DNA from: DYIB01 sp049320945
GTDB lineage: Bacteria > Pseudomonadota > Gammaproteobacteria > Burkholderiales > Rhodocyclaceae
Direction: 5' to 3'
DNA: 7,091 nt
Assembly (NCBI GenBank): GCA_049320945.1
Contig: JBMOQT010000185.1
Span: forward strand, 1-7,091
Position numbers and translations under genes: made by a program
Notes under the pieces: model-generated
Told to the model about the DNA's origin: nothing
The model's input: the letters and a program-made list of their open reading frames with translations, nothing else
Databases searched by the model: none
Part shown: one piece after another, positions 1 to 5,774 of the stretch
How positions within the stretch are numbered: the stretch's first letter is position 1
Layout: each line of letters opens with the position of its first letter

Positions 1-87
1 GGCATACGCAACGCCGAGACTGCATTGTGGCACGGCCTGCGTCCGGCGAATAGATTCAGTCCTCTGTCGCTGTCGGGATCGATTCGG

Positions 88-116
88 CAAGACCGCATGC
101 ATCGGCATGCGTCTTG
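88..116. promoter_or_regulatory. Candidate operator: long inverted repeat abutting the -35 box
   Basis: The left arm CAAGAC-C-GCATGC (88-100) and the right arm GCATGCGTCTTG (105-116) are complementary over 12 pairs, with one unpaired C at 94 and the central bases ATCG. The repeat ends one base before the TTGACA box at 117. Neither side has a T-run, so a factor-independent terminator for an upstream gene is less likely than a regulator-binding site. The cognate regulator is not in the window and its family cannot be told from the repeat. Confidence 0.5.
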
Positions 117-145
117 TTGACACCCAAAATAATCGACAGTATGCT
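117..145 (+). promoter_or_regulatory. Sigma70-type promoter of the TRAP operon
   Basis: A perfect -35 hexamer TTGACA (117-122) is followed by a 17-base spacer and a -10 hexamer TATGCT (140-145), which matches the consensus at four of six bases. The expected transcription start is near 152, giving a leader of about 65 nucleotides before the dctP-type start codon. The leader contains a run of seven A (161-167) and a direct repeat TTTCCAA (175-181 and 189-195). The inverted repeat at 88-116 abuts the -35 box, suggesting control at this promoter. Confidence 0.65.
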
Positions 146-206
146 GACGAACATATTAACAAAAAAAGCCGATCTTTCCAACGGCATGTTTCCAATCTCA
201 TGAGTC

Positions 207-214
207 AGGAGGAG
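207..214 (+). promoter_or_regulatory. Strong ribosome binding site of the TRAP binding protein
   Basis: The sequence AGGAGGAG ends two bases before the ATG at 217, and its AGGAGG core lies four bases upstream. It is the clearest Shine-Dalgarno match of the plus-strand operon and fixes the start of the first gene. This fits a periplasmic binding protein that is needed in excess over its membrane partners. Confidence 0.75.
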
Positions 215-216
215 CA

Positions 217-1197
217 ATGCGTTTCGTCAAGTCGCTTCTGATCGGAACAGGTCTGGCACTGTCCGTGCTGTCGCTGCCGGTCAGCGTCCAGGCCCAGACC
301 TGGGATCTTCCGTCCGCTTACGCGCCGGCAAATTTCCACACCGTGAACCTGGAGAAGTTTGCCGCGGGCGTGAAGAACGCAACCGGTGGCAAGCTGGTCA
401 TCAAGGTTCATTCCGGCGCCTCGCTCTACAAGGCCACGGAAATCAAGCGGGCGGTGCAGACCGGACAGGTGCCGGCCGGCGAGATCCTGATGACGCTGCT
501 GTCCAACGAGAATTCGGTCTTCGCGGCGGACGGCCTGCCCTTCCTCGCCAACAGCTACGAGGCGGCGCGCAAGCTGGCTGCCGTGCAGCGGCCCCAGGTG
601 GAGAAGGTGCTCGACGCCCAGGGCCTGAAGCTCCTCTTCTGGGTTCCCTGGCCGCCCCAGGGTCTGATGGCGCCCAAGGAAATCAACGGCGTCGCCGACA
701 TGGCGGGACTGAATTTCCGCGCCTACGACAAGCACACGGCGCGGCTGGGCGAACTGGTCAAGGCCCGCCCGGTGACCATCCAGGCCGCTGAGGTGGCCCA
801 AGCCCTGGCTACCGGCAAGATCAACTCGCTGATCGCCTCGGCCCAGTCGGCCACCGACTACAAGGCATGGGAGTCCCTGAAGTATTTCTACGACGTCCAG
901 GCCTGGCTGCCCAAGAACATGGTGATCGTCAATAAGGCCTCGTTCAACGCGCTCGACAAGGCGACGCAGGACGCCCTGCTGGCTGAGGCGCGGAAGGCGG
1001 AGGAGGCCGGCTGGGCCGCCAGCCGCGAGACGGCCGAAGCGACCAAGAAGATCCTCGTCAGCAACGGCATGAAGGTGCAACCGGGCAGCGACAAGCTTGT
1101 GGCCGAACTGAACAAGGTGGGCCAGCAGATGCTTGATGACTGGCTGAGCGAAGCCAGCTCCGAGGGCAAAGCGGTGGTCAGCGCCTACCGCAAGTGA
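217..1197 (+). CDS. dctP: TRAP transporter substrate-binding protein, DctP family
   Basis: This 326-residue protein is the periplasmic receptor of a tripartite ATP-independent periplasmic transporter, which captures a small organic anion and hands it to the membrane permease. Residues 1-26 form a signal peptide: basic MRFVK, a hydrophobic core, and a VQA site before Q27. The length is typical of the family. The family's conserved carboxylate-binding arginine is probably R168 in NFRAYD, followed by the usual PVT-x4-EVAQAL-x-TG segment (residues 185-200). After this the usual GxEN-type stretch is replaced by INSLIAS, and residues 141-147 are rich in aromatics and proline, so the ligand may not be a simple C4-dicarboxylate. 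It is first in an operon with both permease subunits. The dct symbol denotes the family, not a proven substrate. Family call firm; ligand unknown. Confidence 0.93.
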   Translation: MRFVKSLLIGTGLALSVLSLPVSVQAQTWDLPSAYAPANFHTVNLEKFAAGVKNATGGKLVIKVHSGASLYKATEIKRAVQTGQVPAGEILMTLLSNENSVFAADGLPFLANSYEAARKLAAVQRPQVEKVLDAQGLKLLFWVPWPPQGLMAPKEINGVADMAGLNFRAYDKHTARLGELVKARPVTIQAAEVAQALATGKINSLIASAQSATDYKAWESLKYFYDVQAWLPKNMVIVNKASFNALDKATQDALLAEARKAEEAGWAASRETAEATKKILVSNGMKVQPGSDKLVAELNKVGQQMLDDWLSEASSEGKAVVSAYRK

Positions 1198-1730
1198 GTG
1201 GACCGGCCATGGTGCACCGGTGGCTGCGCCGCCTCTACCTGGGCTGTGCAGTGTTGGGCGGCATCCTGTTCGTCGGCATCGCGGTCGTCAATCTCTATCA
1301 GGTGGGTGGGGCGGTATTCGGATACATCCCCACCTCCACCGACGAGTTCGCCGGCTATTGCATGGCGGCGTCGGCCTTCCTGGCGCTCGCCTATGTGCTG
1401 GACAGCAACGAGCATCTGCGCGTCACGCTGGTCGTTCATCGGCTGCAAGGGGGGATGCGGCGCTTCGTCGATGGTCTGGCGATGATCCTGTCATCCCTAC
1501 TCGCCGGCTACCTGGCCTGGTACATGACAAAACTGGCCTGGGTGTCGTGGCAGCTCAAGGAAACGAGCCAGGGCCTGATCGCCGTGCCCCTATGGCTGCC
1601 CCAGGGGGCCATGGCGCTCGGCGCCGTGGTGTTCTTCGTCGCCGTGTGCGAGAAGGCGTTCCGGGTCGCAGCGTTGCGCGAGCCTGTCGATCCCGTGGGG
1701 CACGAAGGGGAGTTTCATGCCGACCGTTAG
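1194..1730 (+). CDS. dctQ: TRAP transporter small permease, DctQ family
   Basis: This 178-residue inner-membrane protein is the small TRAP subunit that pairs with the large permease. Four hydrophobic segments are visible at about residues 15-36, 52-70, 92-112 and 134-156, the normal count. Residues 50-80, running from DEFAGY through a hydrophobic helix to EHLRVTLV, match the conserved family region. The chosen start is a GTG overlapping the TGA of the binding-protein gene (GTGA), which suggests translational coupling since no clear Shine-Dalgarno sequence precedes it. An in-frame ATG at 1209 would give a protein five residues shorter and cannot be excluded. The gene overlaps the large-permease gene by 14 bases. 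Family call is firm; the exact start is less so. Confidence 0.9.
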   Translation: MSGPAMVHRWLRRLYLGCAVLGGILFVGIAVVNLYQVGGAVFGYIPTSTDEFAGYCMAASAFLALAYVLDSNEHLRVTLVVHRLQGGMRRFVDGLAMILSSLLAGYLAWYMTKLAWVSWQLKETSQGLIAVPLWLPQGAMALGAVVFFVAVCEKAFRVAALREPVDPVGHEGEFHADR

Positions 1731-3033
1731 CGAACCGGGAATACTCGTCGCCCTCGGGCTGATCGTGATCATGATCGTCCTGCTCAGCGCCGGGGTTTGG
1801 ATCGGGCTCGCCCTGATCGGCGTGTCCATCGCGGCCACGGCCGTATATTCCACTCGCATGCCTGGCGACGCCATGGCGACCACCATCTTCGGCTCCCTGT
1901 CGAGCTGGACCCTGACCGCCTTGCCCCTGTTCATCTGGATGGGGGAAATCCTGTTCCGCTCCAGGATCTCGGAATACATGTTCCGCGGCCTGGCGCCCTG
2001 GCTGGGCGCCTTGCCGGGGCGGCTGATGCAGGTGAATGTGGTCGGCTGCGCCATCTTCGCCGCCATCTCCGGATCTTCGGCGGCCACCTGCGCCACCATC
2101 GGCAAGATCACCATGCCGGAACTGCGCAAGCGCAACTATCCCGAGGCCATGGTGGTGGGCTCCCTGGCCGGCGCGGGCACGCTGGGACTGCTCATTCCGC
2201 CGTCGATCATCATGATCGTGTACGGGGCCACCGCCGACGTCTCCATCAACAAGTTGTTCATCGCCGGGGTGGTCCCCGGGCTCCTGCTGGCGCTGCTGTT
2301 CATGGGCTACGTCGGCCTGTGGGCCTGGTTCAACCGGGAGAGCATTCCGCCCAACGACATCCGCATGGGGTTCGTCGAGAAGCTGCGCAGCAGCGCCGGC
2401 CTGCTGCCGGCTGTCCTCCTGATCGGCGGGGTGCTGGGCTCGATCTATGCCGGAATCGCGACGGCCACCGAATCGGCCGTGATCGGCGTCCTGGGTGCGC
2501 TGATCCTGTCGGCCCTGCAAGGCGGACTGACCTGGCGCATGTTCGTGCAGACGGTGGCCGGCGCGATGCGCACCACGACCATGATCATGCTGATCCTGGC
2601 CGGCTCTTCGTTCCTGACGCTGGCCATGGGCTTCACCGGGATTCCGCGCCAGCTTGCCGAATGGGTCGGCCGGCTGGGCTTGTCCCAGGGCGAGCTGCTG
2701 GTGGCCCTGACCGCCCTGTTCATCGTCCTTGGCTGCCTGCTTGACGGCATTTCGATGGTGGTGCTCACCCTGGCGGTATTGCTGCCCGTGCTGCAAAAGG
2801 CAGGCTTCGATCTGCTCTGGTTCGGCATCTACATCGTGCTGGTGGTGGAAATGGCCCAGATCACGCCGCCGGTCGGCCTGAACCTGTTCGTGCTGCAAAG
2901 CCTGGCCAAGCGCGACATCGGCTTCGTGAGCCGCGTCTCCTTCCCGTTCTTCCTGGTGATGGTCCTGGCGGTGGTGCTGATCTACCTGTACCCGGGTCTG
3001 GTCACCTGGCTGCCGGCCCGCGTCTCCGATTAA
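1717..3033 (+). CDS. dctM: TRAP transporter large permease, DctM family
   Basis: This 438-residue polytopic protein is the transport subunit that uses the sodium gradient to move substrate delivered by the binding protein. Hydrophobic segments run along its whole length, consistent with the usual eleven or twelve membrane spans and two re-entrant hairpins. Family hallmarks are visible: SGSSAAT at 118-124, GTLGLLIPPS at 154-163, ATATES at 248-253, the LLDGISMVVLT region at 341-351, and QITPPVGLN at 381-389. In known TRAP structures these loops line the sodium and substrate sites. The ATG lies inside the 3' end of the small-permease gene and is preceded by AAGGGGAG (1705-1712). Nothing looks broken, so the transporter appears complete. 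Confidence 0.94.
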   Translation: MPTVSEPGILVALGLIVIMIVLLSAGVWIGLALIGVSIAATAVYSTRMPGDAMATTIFGSLSSWTLTALPLFIWMGEILFRSRISEYMFRGLAPWLGALPGRLMQVNVVGCAIFAAISGSSAATCATIGKITMPELRKRNYPEAMVVGSLAGAGTLGLLIPPSIIMIVYGATADVSINKLFIAGVVPGLLLALLFMGYVGLWAWFNRESIPPNDIRMGFVEKLRSSAGLLPAVLLIGGVLGSIYAGIATATESAVIGVLGALILSALQGGLTWRMFVQTVAGAMRTTTMIMLILAGSSFLTLAMGFTGIPRQLAEWVGRLGLSQGELLVALTALFIVLGCLLDGISMVVLTLAVLLPVLQKAGFDLLWFGIYIVLVVEMAQITPPVGLNLFVLQSLAKRDIGFVSRVSFPFFLVMVLAVVLIYLYPGLVTWLPARVSD

Positions 3034-3073
3034 CCGCAGCTTTCGTTTCTCATCAACGCAAGACAATTCCGTC

Positions 3074-3766
3074 ATGGCAAACATTCTCGAATTCGACCTG
3101 GTTACCCAAGGCGGCACCACGCGGCGCGCCGTCGTCATCAAGCGCGCGGTGATCGCCGGCTGGACGGCGCGCGATGTGTCGGCAATGGAGAAGCACATCA
3201 AGGAGCTGGAAGAGATCGGCGTGCCGCGGCCCGCCTCCACGCCCATGTACTACCGCGTTGGCGCTGCGCGCATCACCACGGCAGACGCCATCCAGGCGGC
3301 GGGCACGGAGTCCAGCGGGGAAGTGGAGTTCATCATGGTCAACATCGACGGCAAGCTGTGGATCGGCACCGGTTCCGACCATACGGACCGCAAGGTGGAG
3401 ACCTACAACATCACCGTTTCCAAGCAGATGTGCGACAAGCCGGTGGCAGCCACCCTGTGGCCCTGGGAGGAAGTCGCCGGTCACTGGGACACCCTGATGC
3501 TGCGCTCCCATATCGTGGTGGGAGGCAAGCGCGAGCTGTACCAGGAAGGCACGGTCGCCGCCATGCGCACGCCCACCGAGCTGATCGACCGCTACCAGAG
3601 CGGGCAGGGCCTGTTCGAGGACGGCACGGTCATGTTCGGCGGCACCCTGGCGGCCAAGGGCGGCATCCGTCCGGCGCAGCGCTTCGAGTTCGAGCTGGTG
3701 GATGAGAAGCTGGGGCGGCGCATCGCCCACGCCTACGACATCGAGCCGCTGCCCATCGTCGGCTGA
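3074..3766 (+). CDS. DUF2848 family protein, possibly FAH-like fold
   Basis: This 230-residue soluble protein has no signal peptide or membrane segment. I recognise it as DUF2848, a family without an established function. The pattern GEVEF at 82-86, GSDHTDR at 100-106, and a C-terminal stretch from GTVMFGGT (184-191) to RFEFEL (203-208) and GRRIAHAY resembles fumarylacetoacetate hydrolase-fold enzymes. Those carry an E-x-E...D metal triad and end in a GT-rich loop followed by a VEVEI-type strand. E83, E85 and D102 would be the metal ligands, which is inference. The gene lies 40 bases after the large-permease gene, with only a poor Shine-Dalgarno sequence (AAGACA at 3060-3065), so it is probably the last gene of the TRAP operon. 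A role in converting the imported acid is plausible but unproven. Confidence 0.85.
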   Translation: MANILEFDLVTQGGTTRRAVVIKRAVIAGWTARDVSAMEKHIKELEEIGVPRPASTPMYYRVGAARITTADAIQAAGTESSGEVEFIMVNIDGKLWIGTGSDHTDRKVETYNITVSKQMCDKPVAATLWPWEEVAGHWDTLMLRSHIVVGGKRELYQEGTVAAMRTPTELIDRYQSGQGLFEDGTVMFGGTLAAKGGIRPAQRFEFELVDEKLGRRIAHAYDIEPLPIVG

Positions 3767-3805
3767 AGAAAAATCGCCCGACGCCGCCCCGTGGCGGGTC
3801 GGGCG
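3765..3805 (-). terminator. Intrinsic terminator of the amidase operon
   Basis: CGCCCGAC (3775-3782) pairs with GTCGGGCG (3798-3805). After a bulged G at 3783, CCGCC (3784-3788) pairs with GGCGG (3793-3797) around a four-base loop. Read on the minus strand the stem is followed by ATTTTTCTT, a usable T-run, placed about 60 bases beyond the amidase stop. On the plus strand only a weak TTG follows, so any termination of the TRAP operon here would be less efficient. The T-run lies immediately beyond the stop codon of the DUF2848 gene. Confidence 0.7.
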
Positions 3806-3867
3806 TTGCCATGCGGCGCGAGCCGCTCAGGCTTCCTGGGCCGCGGTCAGGGCCAGGAATTTCCGCA

Positions 3868-5223
3868 TCAATTCTTCCTTGCTTCGGGTGCAATGACGGT
3901 TTCCACCGCCCGGCCGATGGCCAGCAGGCGGCGGTCGTCGCCGTGCTCACCCACCAGCATCAGGCCCACGGGCGCTTCGCCCTGCCGATGGCAGGGGATC
4001 GACAGGGCGCACCGGTCCAGGAAGTTGGCCAGGGATGGATTGCGTAGCAGGAACAGGTTGGTGCGGTTGGCCGTCTCCGTTTCAGCCAGTTCGGCCAGGG
4101 CCGGCGCGACGATGGGCACCGTGGGCATGAGGAGCGCGTCCACTCGGGCCGTGACGCGGCCCACGCGCTCGATCAGCTGCGCCCGGGCGGTCCTGGTGGC
4201 GATGTAGTCGGCGGCGCTCTGGGACTTGCCCGCCTCGAAGCGCTGCAGCACCCAGGGATCGTACAGATGGGCGGAGCGCTCCAGGTAGGGGCGATGCCAG
4301 GCGTAGGCTTCGGCCCCCACCAGTCCGCCCTTGGCATTGATCTGGGGAATCTCCTTGAGCATGGCCAGCGGCAGGCTCAGCAGCCTGGCGCCGGCCGCGC
4401 TCAGATGCGACAGGGCACGTTCGTAGGCGGCGGCCACGATCCCGTCCATTCCCTCCGTCACATAGCAGTCGGGCACACCAAGGCGCAGACCGTCCAGGGG
4501 CAGGGGGTGCTCCGTTTGCAGGGGGCCGTTGGTCAGGACGGCATCGAGCAGGGCGCAGCAGTCGACGCTGCGCGCCAGCGGCCCGACCGAGTCCAAGGTG
4601 GTGGACAGGGGGACGACGCCCTCCTTGGCAACCCGGTGCGCCGTCGGCTTGAAGCCGACGATGCCGCACAGGGCGGCGGGAATGCGGCAGGAGCCGCCGG
4701 TGTCGGTGCCGAGCCCGGCGGCGGACATGCCGTCGGTGACGGCGACCGCCGCGCCTGAGGAGGAGCCGCCCGGAATCCGTCCCGTGGCCCGGTCGTAGGG
4801 ATTGCGCGGCGTGCCGTAATGGGCATTCATGCCCAGTCCGGAGTAGGCGAACTCGGTCATGTTGGTGCGGCCGATGATGACGAAGCCGGCGGCGCGCAGG
4901 CGCGCCACCGCCACGGCATCCCGCTCGGCGGCGGGATTGTCCTGCAGCACGCGCGAGCCGGCAGTGGTGACTTGTCCGGCCACGTCGAACAAGTCCTTGA
5001 CGGTGATTGGTATGCCGGCGTAAGGGGAGGGCGCCGCGCCGGCCGCCCGCAGCCGGTCCATGGCCTGGGCCGCGGCGCGCGCCTGGTCGGCCAGGAGACG
5101 GGTGAACACCCGGCTGCCTTCGCAGGCCGGGTCCGTGGCACGCTCCAGGGCGCGCTCCACGAGTTGCGCGCTGGACACTTCTCCCGAACTCAGCCGGGCA
5201 GCCAGCGACCGTAACGTTTCCAT
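3868..5223 (-). CDS. Amidase-signature family hydrolase
   Basis: This 451-residue cytoplasmic enzyme belongs to the amidase signature family, which hydrolyses carboxamides through a Ser-cisSer-Lys triad. The triad is visible: K76 in PITVKD, S154 in GGSSSGAA and S178 in DTGGSCRIPAA. The 24-residue gap between the serines matches characterised members. The C-terminal SIPCHRQGEAPVGLMLVG region is also typical. The start at METLRS is chosen because AGGAG lies 11 bases upstream and the family alignment begins there; the open frame continues upstream but would overlap the cupin gene. There is no allophanate hydrolase C-terminal domain and no GatB or GatC neighbour, so a catabolic amidase is more likely than a tRNA amidotransferase subunit. 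It follows the cupin gene after 76 bases. The substrate cannot be read from sequence. Confidence 0.92.
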   Translation of the reverse strand: METLRSLAARLSSGEVSSAQLVERALERATDPACEGSRVFTRLLADQARAAAQAMDRLRAAGAAPSPYAGIPITVKDLFDVAGQVTTAGSRVLQDNPAAERDAVAVARLRAAGFVIIGRTNMTEFAYSGLGMNAHYGTPRNPYDRATGRIPGGSSSGAAVAVTDGMSAAGLGTDTGGSCRIPAALCGIVGFKPTAHRVAKEGVVPLSTTLDSVGPLARSVDCCALLDAVLTNGPLQTEHPLPLDGLRLGVPDCYVTEGMDGIVAAAYERALSHLSAAGARLLSLPLAMLKEIPQINAKGGLVGAEAYAWHRPYLERSAHLYDPWVLQRFEAGKSQSAADYIATRTARAQLIERVGRVTARVDALLMPTVPIVAPALAELAETETANRTNLFLLRNPSLANFLDRCALSIPCHRQGEAPVGLMLVGEHGDDRRLLAIGRAVETVIAPEARKN

Positions 5224-5239
5224 AGAGAATGGGTCTCCT

Positions 5240-5276
5240 GAGAAACAGGAATGGAACCGGGGGGCGAACCCCCCGG
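5240..5276 (-). terminator. Perfect GC hairpin between cupin and amidase genes
   Basis: CCGGGGGG (5257-5264) and CCCCCCGG (5269-5276) form a perfect 8-bp stem with a four-base loop that reads TTCG on the minus strand. Downstream on that strand the sequence is pyrimidine-rich (TTCCATTCCTGTTTCTC) but has no pure T-run, and it leads directly into the amidase Shine-Dalgarno sequence. It may be a partial terminator or a stability/processing element that sets the cupin-to-amidase transcript ratio. Confidence 0.5.
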
Positions 5277-5299
5277 CGGAAATCCGGCTGGAGAGAGAG

Positions 5300-5680
5300 T
5301 CAGGCCGGATCGTAGTAGTGGGATTCGAGCAGCAGGCAGCCGTTTTCCGAGCGGAACGGGCCGTGCGCCACCCCGGGCGGACGTACGCAATAGGTGTTCT
5401 GATAGAACGGCGTGCCGCCCTTGCCGTTGGCATCGTTGCCGACGATCAGGTCGCCGTACAGGACGAACACTTCCTCCCAGTAGTCATGGATGAAGGGCTC
5501 GGTCGAATAGGCGCCGGGCAGGAAGCGCAGCAGGCGGGTGTGCCCGCCCTTCTTGTTCTTGGTGTCGAGGGTGCCCGACAGGATCTTCTGCTGAATTCCC
5601 GGCGGATATCCGGGCGGCGATTCCCAGCCGGTGAGCATGTCCACCTGGTAGAACTCTCTATGTTGCTTGTTGACGGCCAT
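5300..5680 (-). CDS. Small single-domain cupin protein
   Basis: This 126-residue soluble protein fits a single cupin beta-barrel. A motif-1 remnant runs from G56 to G76 and includes FIHDYWEEVFVLYG: H65 is followed after three residues by E69 and after a further six by G76. Motif 2 is PPGVAHGPF, with H106. The first histidine of the usual H-x-H pair is F63, so the metal site would be H65, E69 and H106 unless another residue contributes. The start at 5680 is chosen because GGAGG lies 11 bases upstream; the open frame continues upstream but would overlap the PreA-like gene antiparallel to nothing and in a different frame. Cupins in catabolic operons may be dioxygenases, isomerases, decarboxylases or small-molecule sensors, and this one cannot be assigned. 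It lies between the PreA-like and amidase genes. Confidence 0.85.
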   Translation of the reverse strand: MAVNKQHREFYQVDMLTGWESPPGYPPGIQQKILSGTLDTKNKKGGHTRLLRFLPGAYSTEPFIHDYWEEVFVLYGDLIVGNDANGKGGTPFYQNTYCVRPPGVAHGPFRSENGCLLLESHYYDPA

Positions 5681-5710
5681 CGTCGTGTCTTCCTCCGTTT
5701 GCAGATCAGT

Positions 5711-5729
5711 GCCGGCAGTGTTTGCCGGC
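5711..5729 (-). other. Intercistronic hairpin before the cupin gene
   Basis: GCCGGCA (5711-5717) and TGCCGGC (5723-5729) form a perfect 7-bp stem with a five-base loop in the gap between the PreA-like and cupin genes. No T-run follows on the minus strand. Its foot is about 14 bases upstream of the cupin GGAGG, so it may affect transcript stability or ribosome access. Confidence 0.4.
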
Positions 5730-5742
5730 GCCCTCATGGCTT

Positions 5743-5765
5743 CGCCCGCCCCGCCGGGCCGGGCG
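5743..5765 (-). other. GC-rich hairpin after the PreA-like gene
   Basis: CGCCCG (5743-5748) pairs with CGGGCG (5760-5765). A mismatch and three inner pairs follow around a three-base loop. It begins ten bases beyond the stop codon of the PreA-like gene. With no T-run it is not a convincing terminator; it could protect the 3' end of the upstream message. Confidence 0.35.
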
Positions 5766-5774
5766 GAGTCAACT

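Noticed and set aside
126..180. Divergent minus-strand promoter in the AT-rich leader
   Set aside because: Candidate hexamers such as TTGTTA with TACTGT have a 15-base spacing and weak matches, not enough to call.
200..241. Short upstream open frame (ATG at 200, TGA at 239-241) overlapping the dctP-type start
   Set aside because: It has 13 codons, no Shine-Dalgarno sequence of its own, and exists only because the real ribosome binding site reads open in that frame.
205..1080. Minus-strand open frame of 291 codons opposite the TRAP binding protein
   Set aside because: It has no family resemblance and is antisense to a protein with a signal peptide and clear family motifs.
1555..3246. Minus-strand open frame of 563 codons opposite the permease genes
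   Set aside because: Its composition is dominated by Q, H, G, R and D without any recognisable domain, and it lies antisense to a well-supported large permease. It is a by-product of GC-rich codon bias.
3775..3805. Strong plus-strand terminator for the TRAP operon
   Set aside because: The hairpin is real, but on the plus strand it is followed by TTGCC with no T-run; the T-run is on the minus-strand side.
5224..5433. N-terminal extension of the amidase frame
   Set aside because: The extra residues are arginine-rich and unlike the family, overlap the cupin gene, and an AGGAG precedes the internal ATG at 5223.
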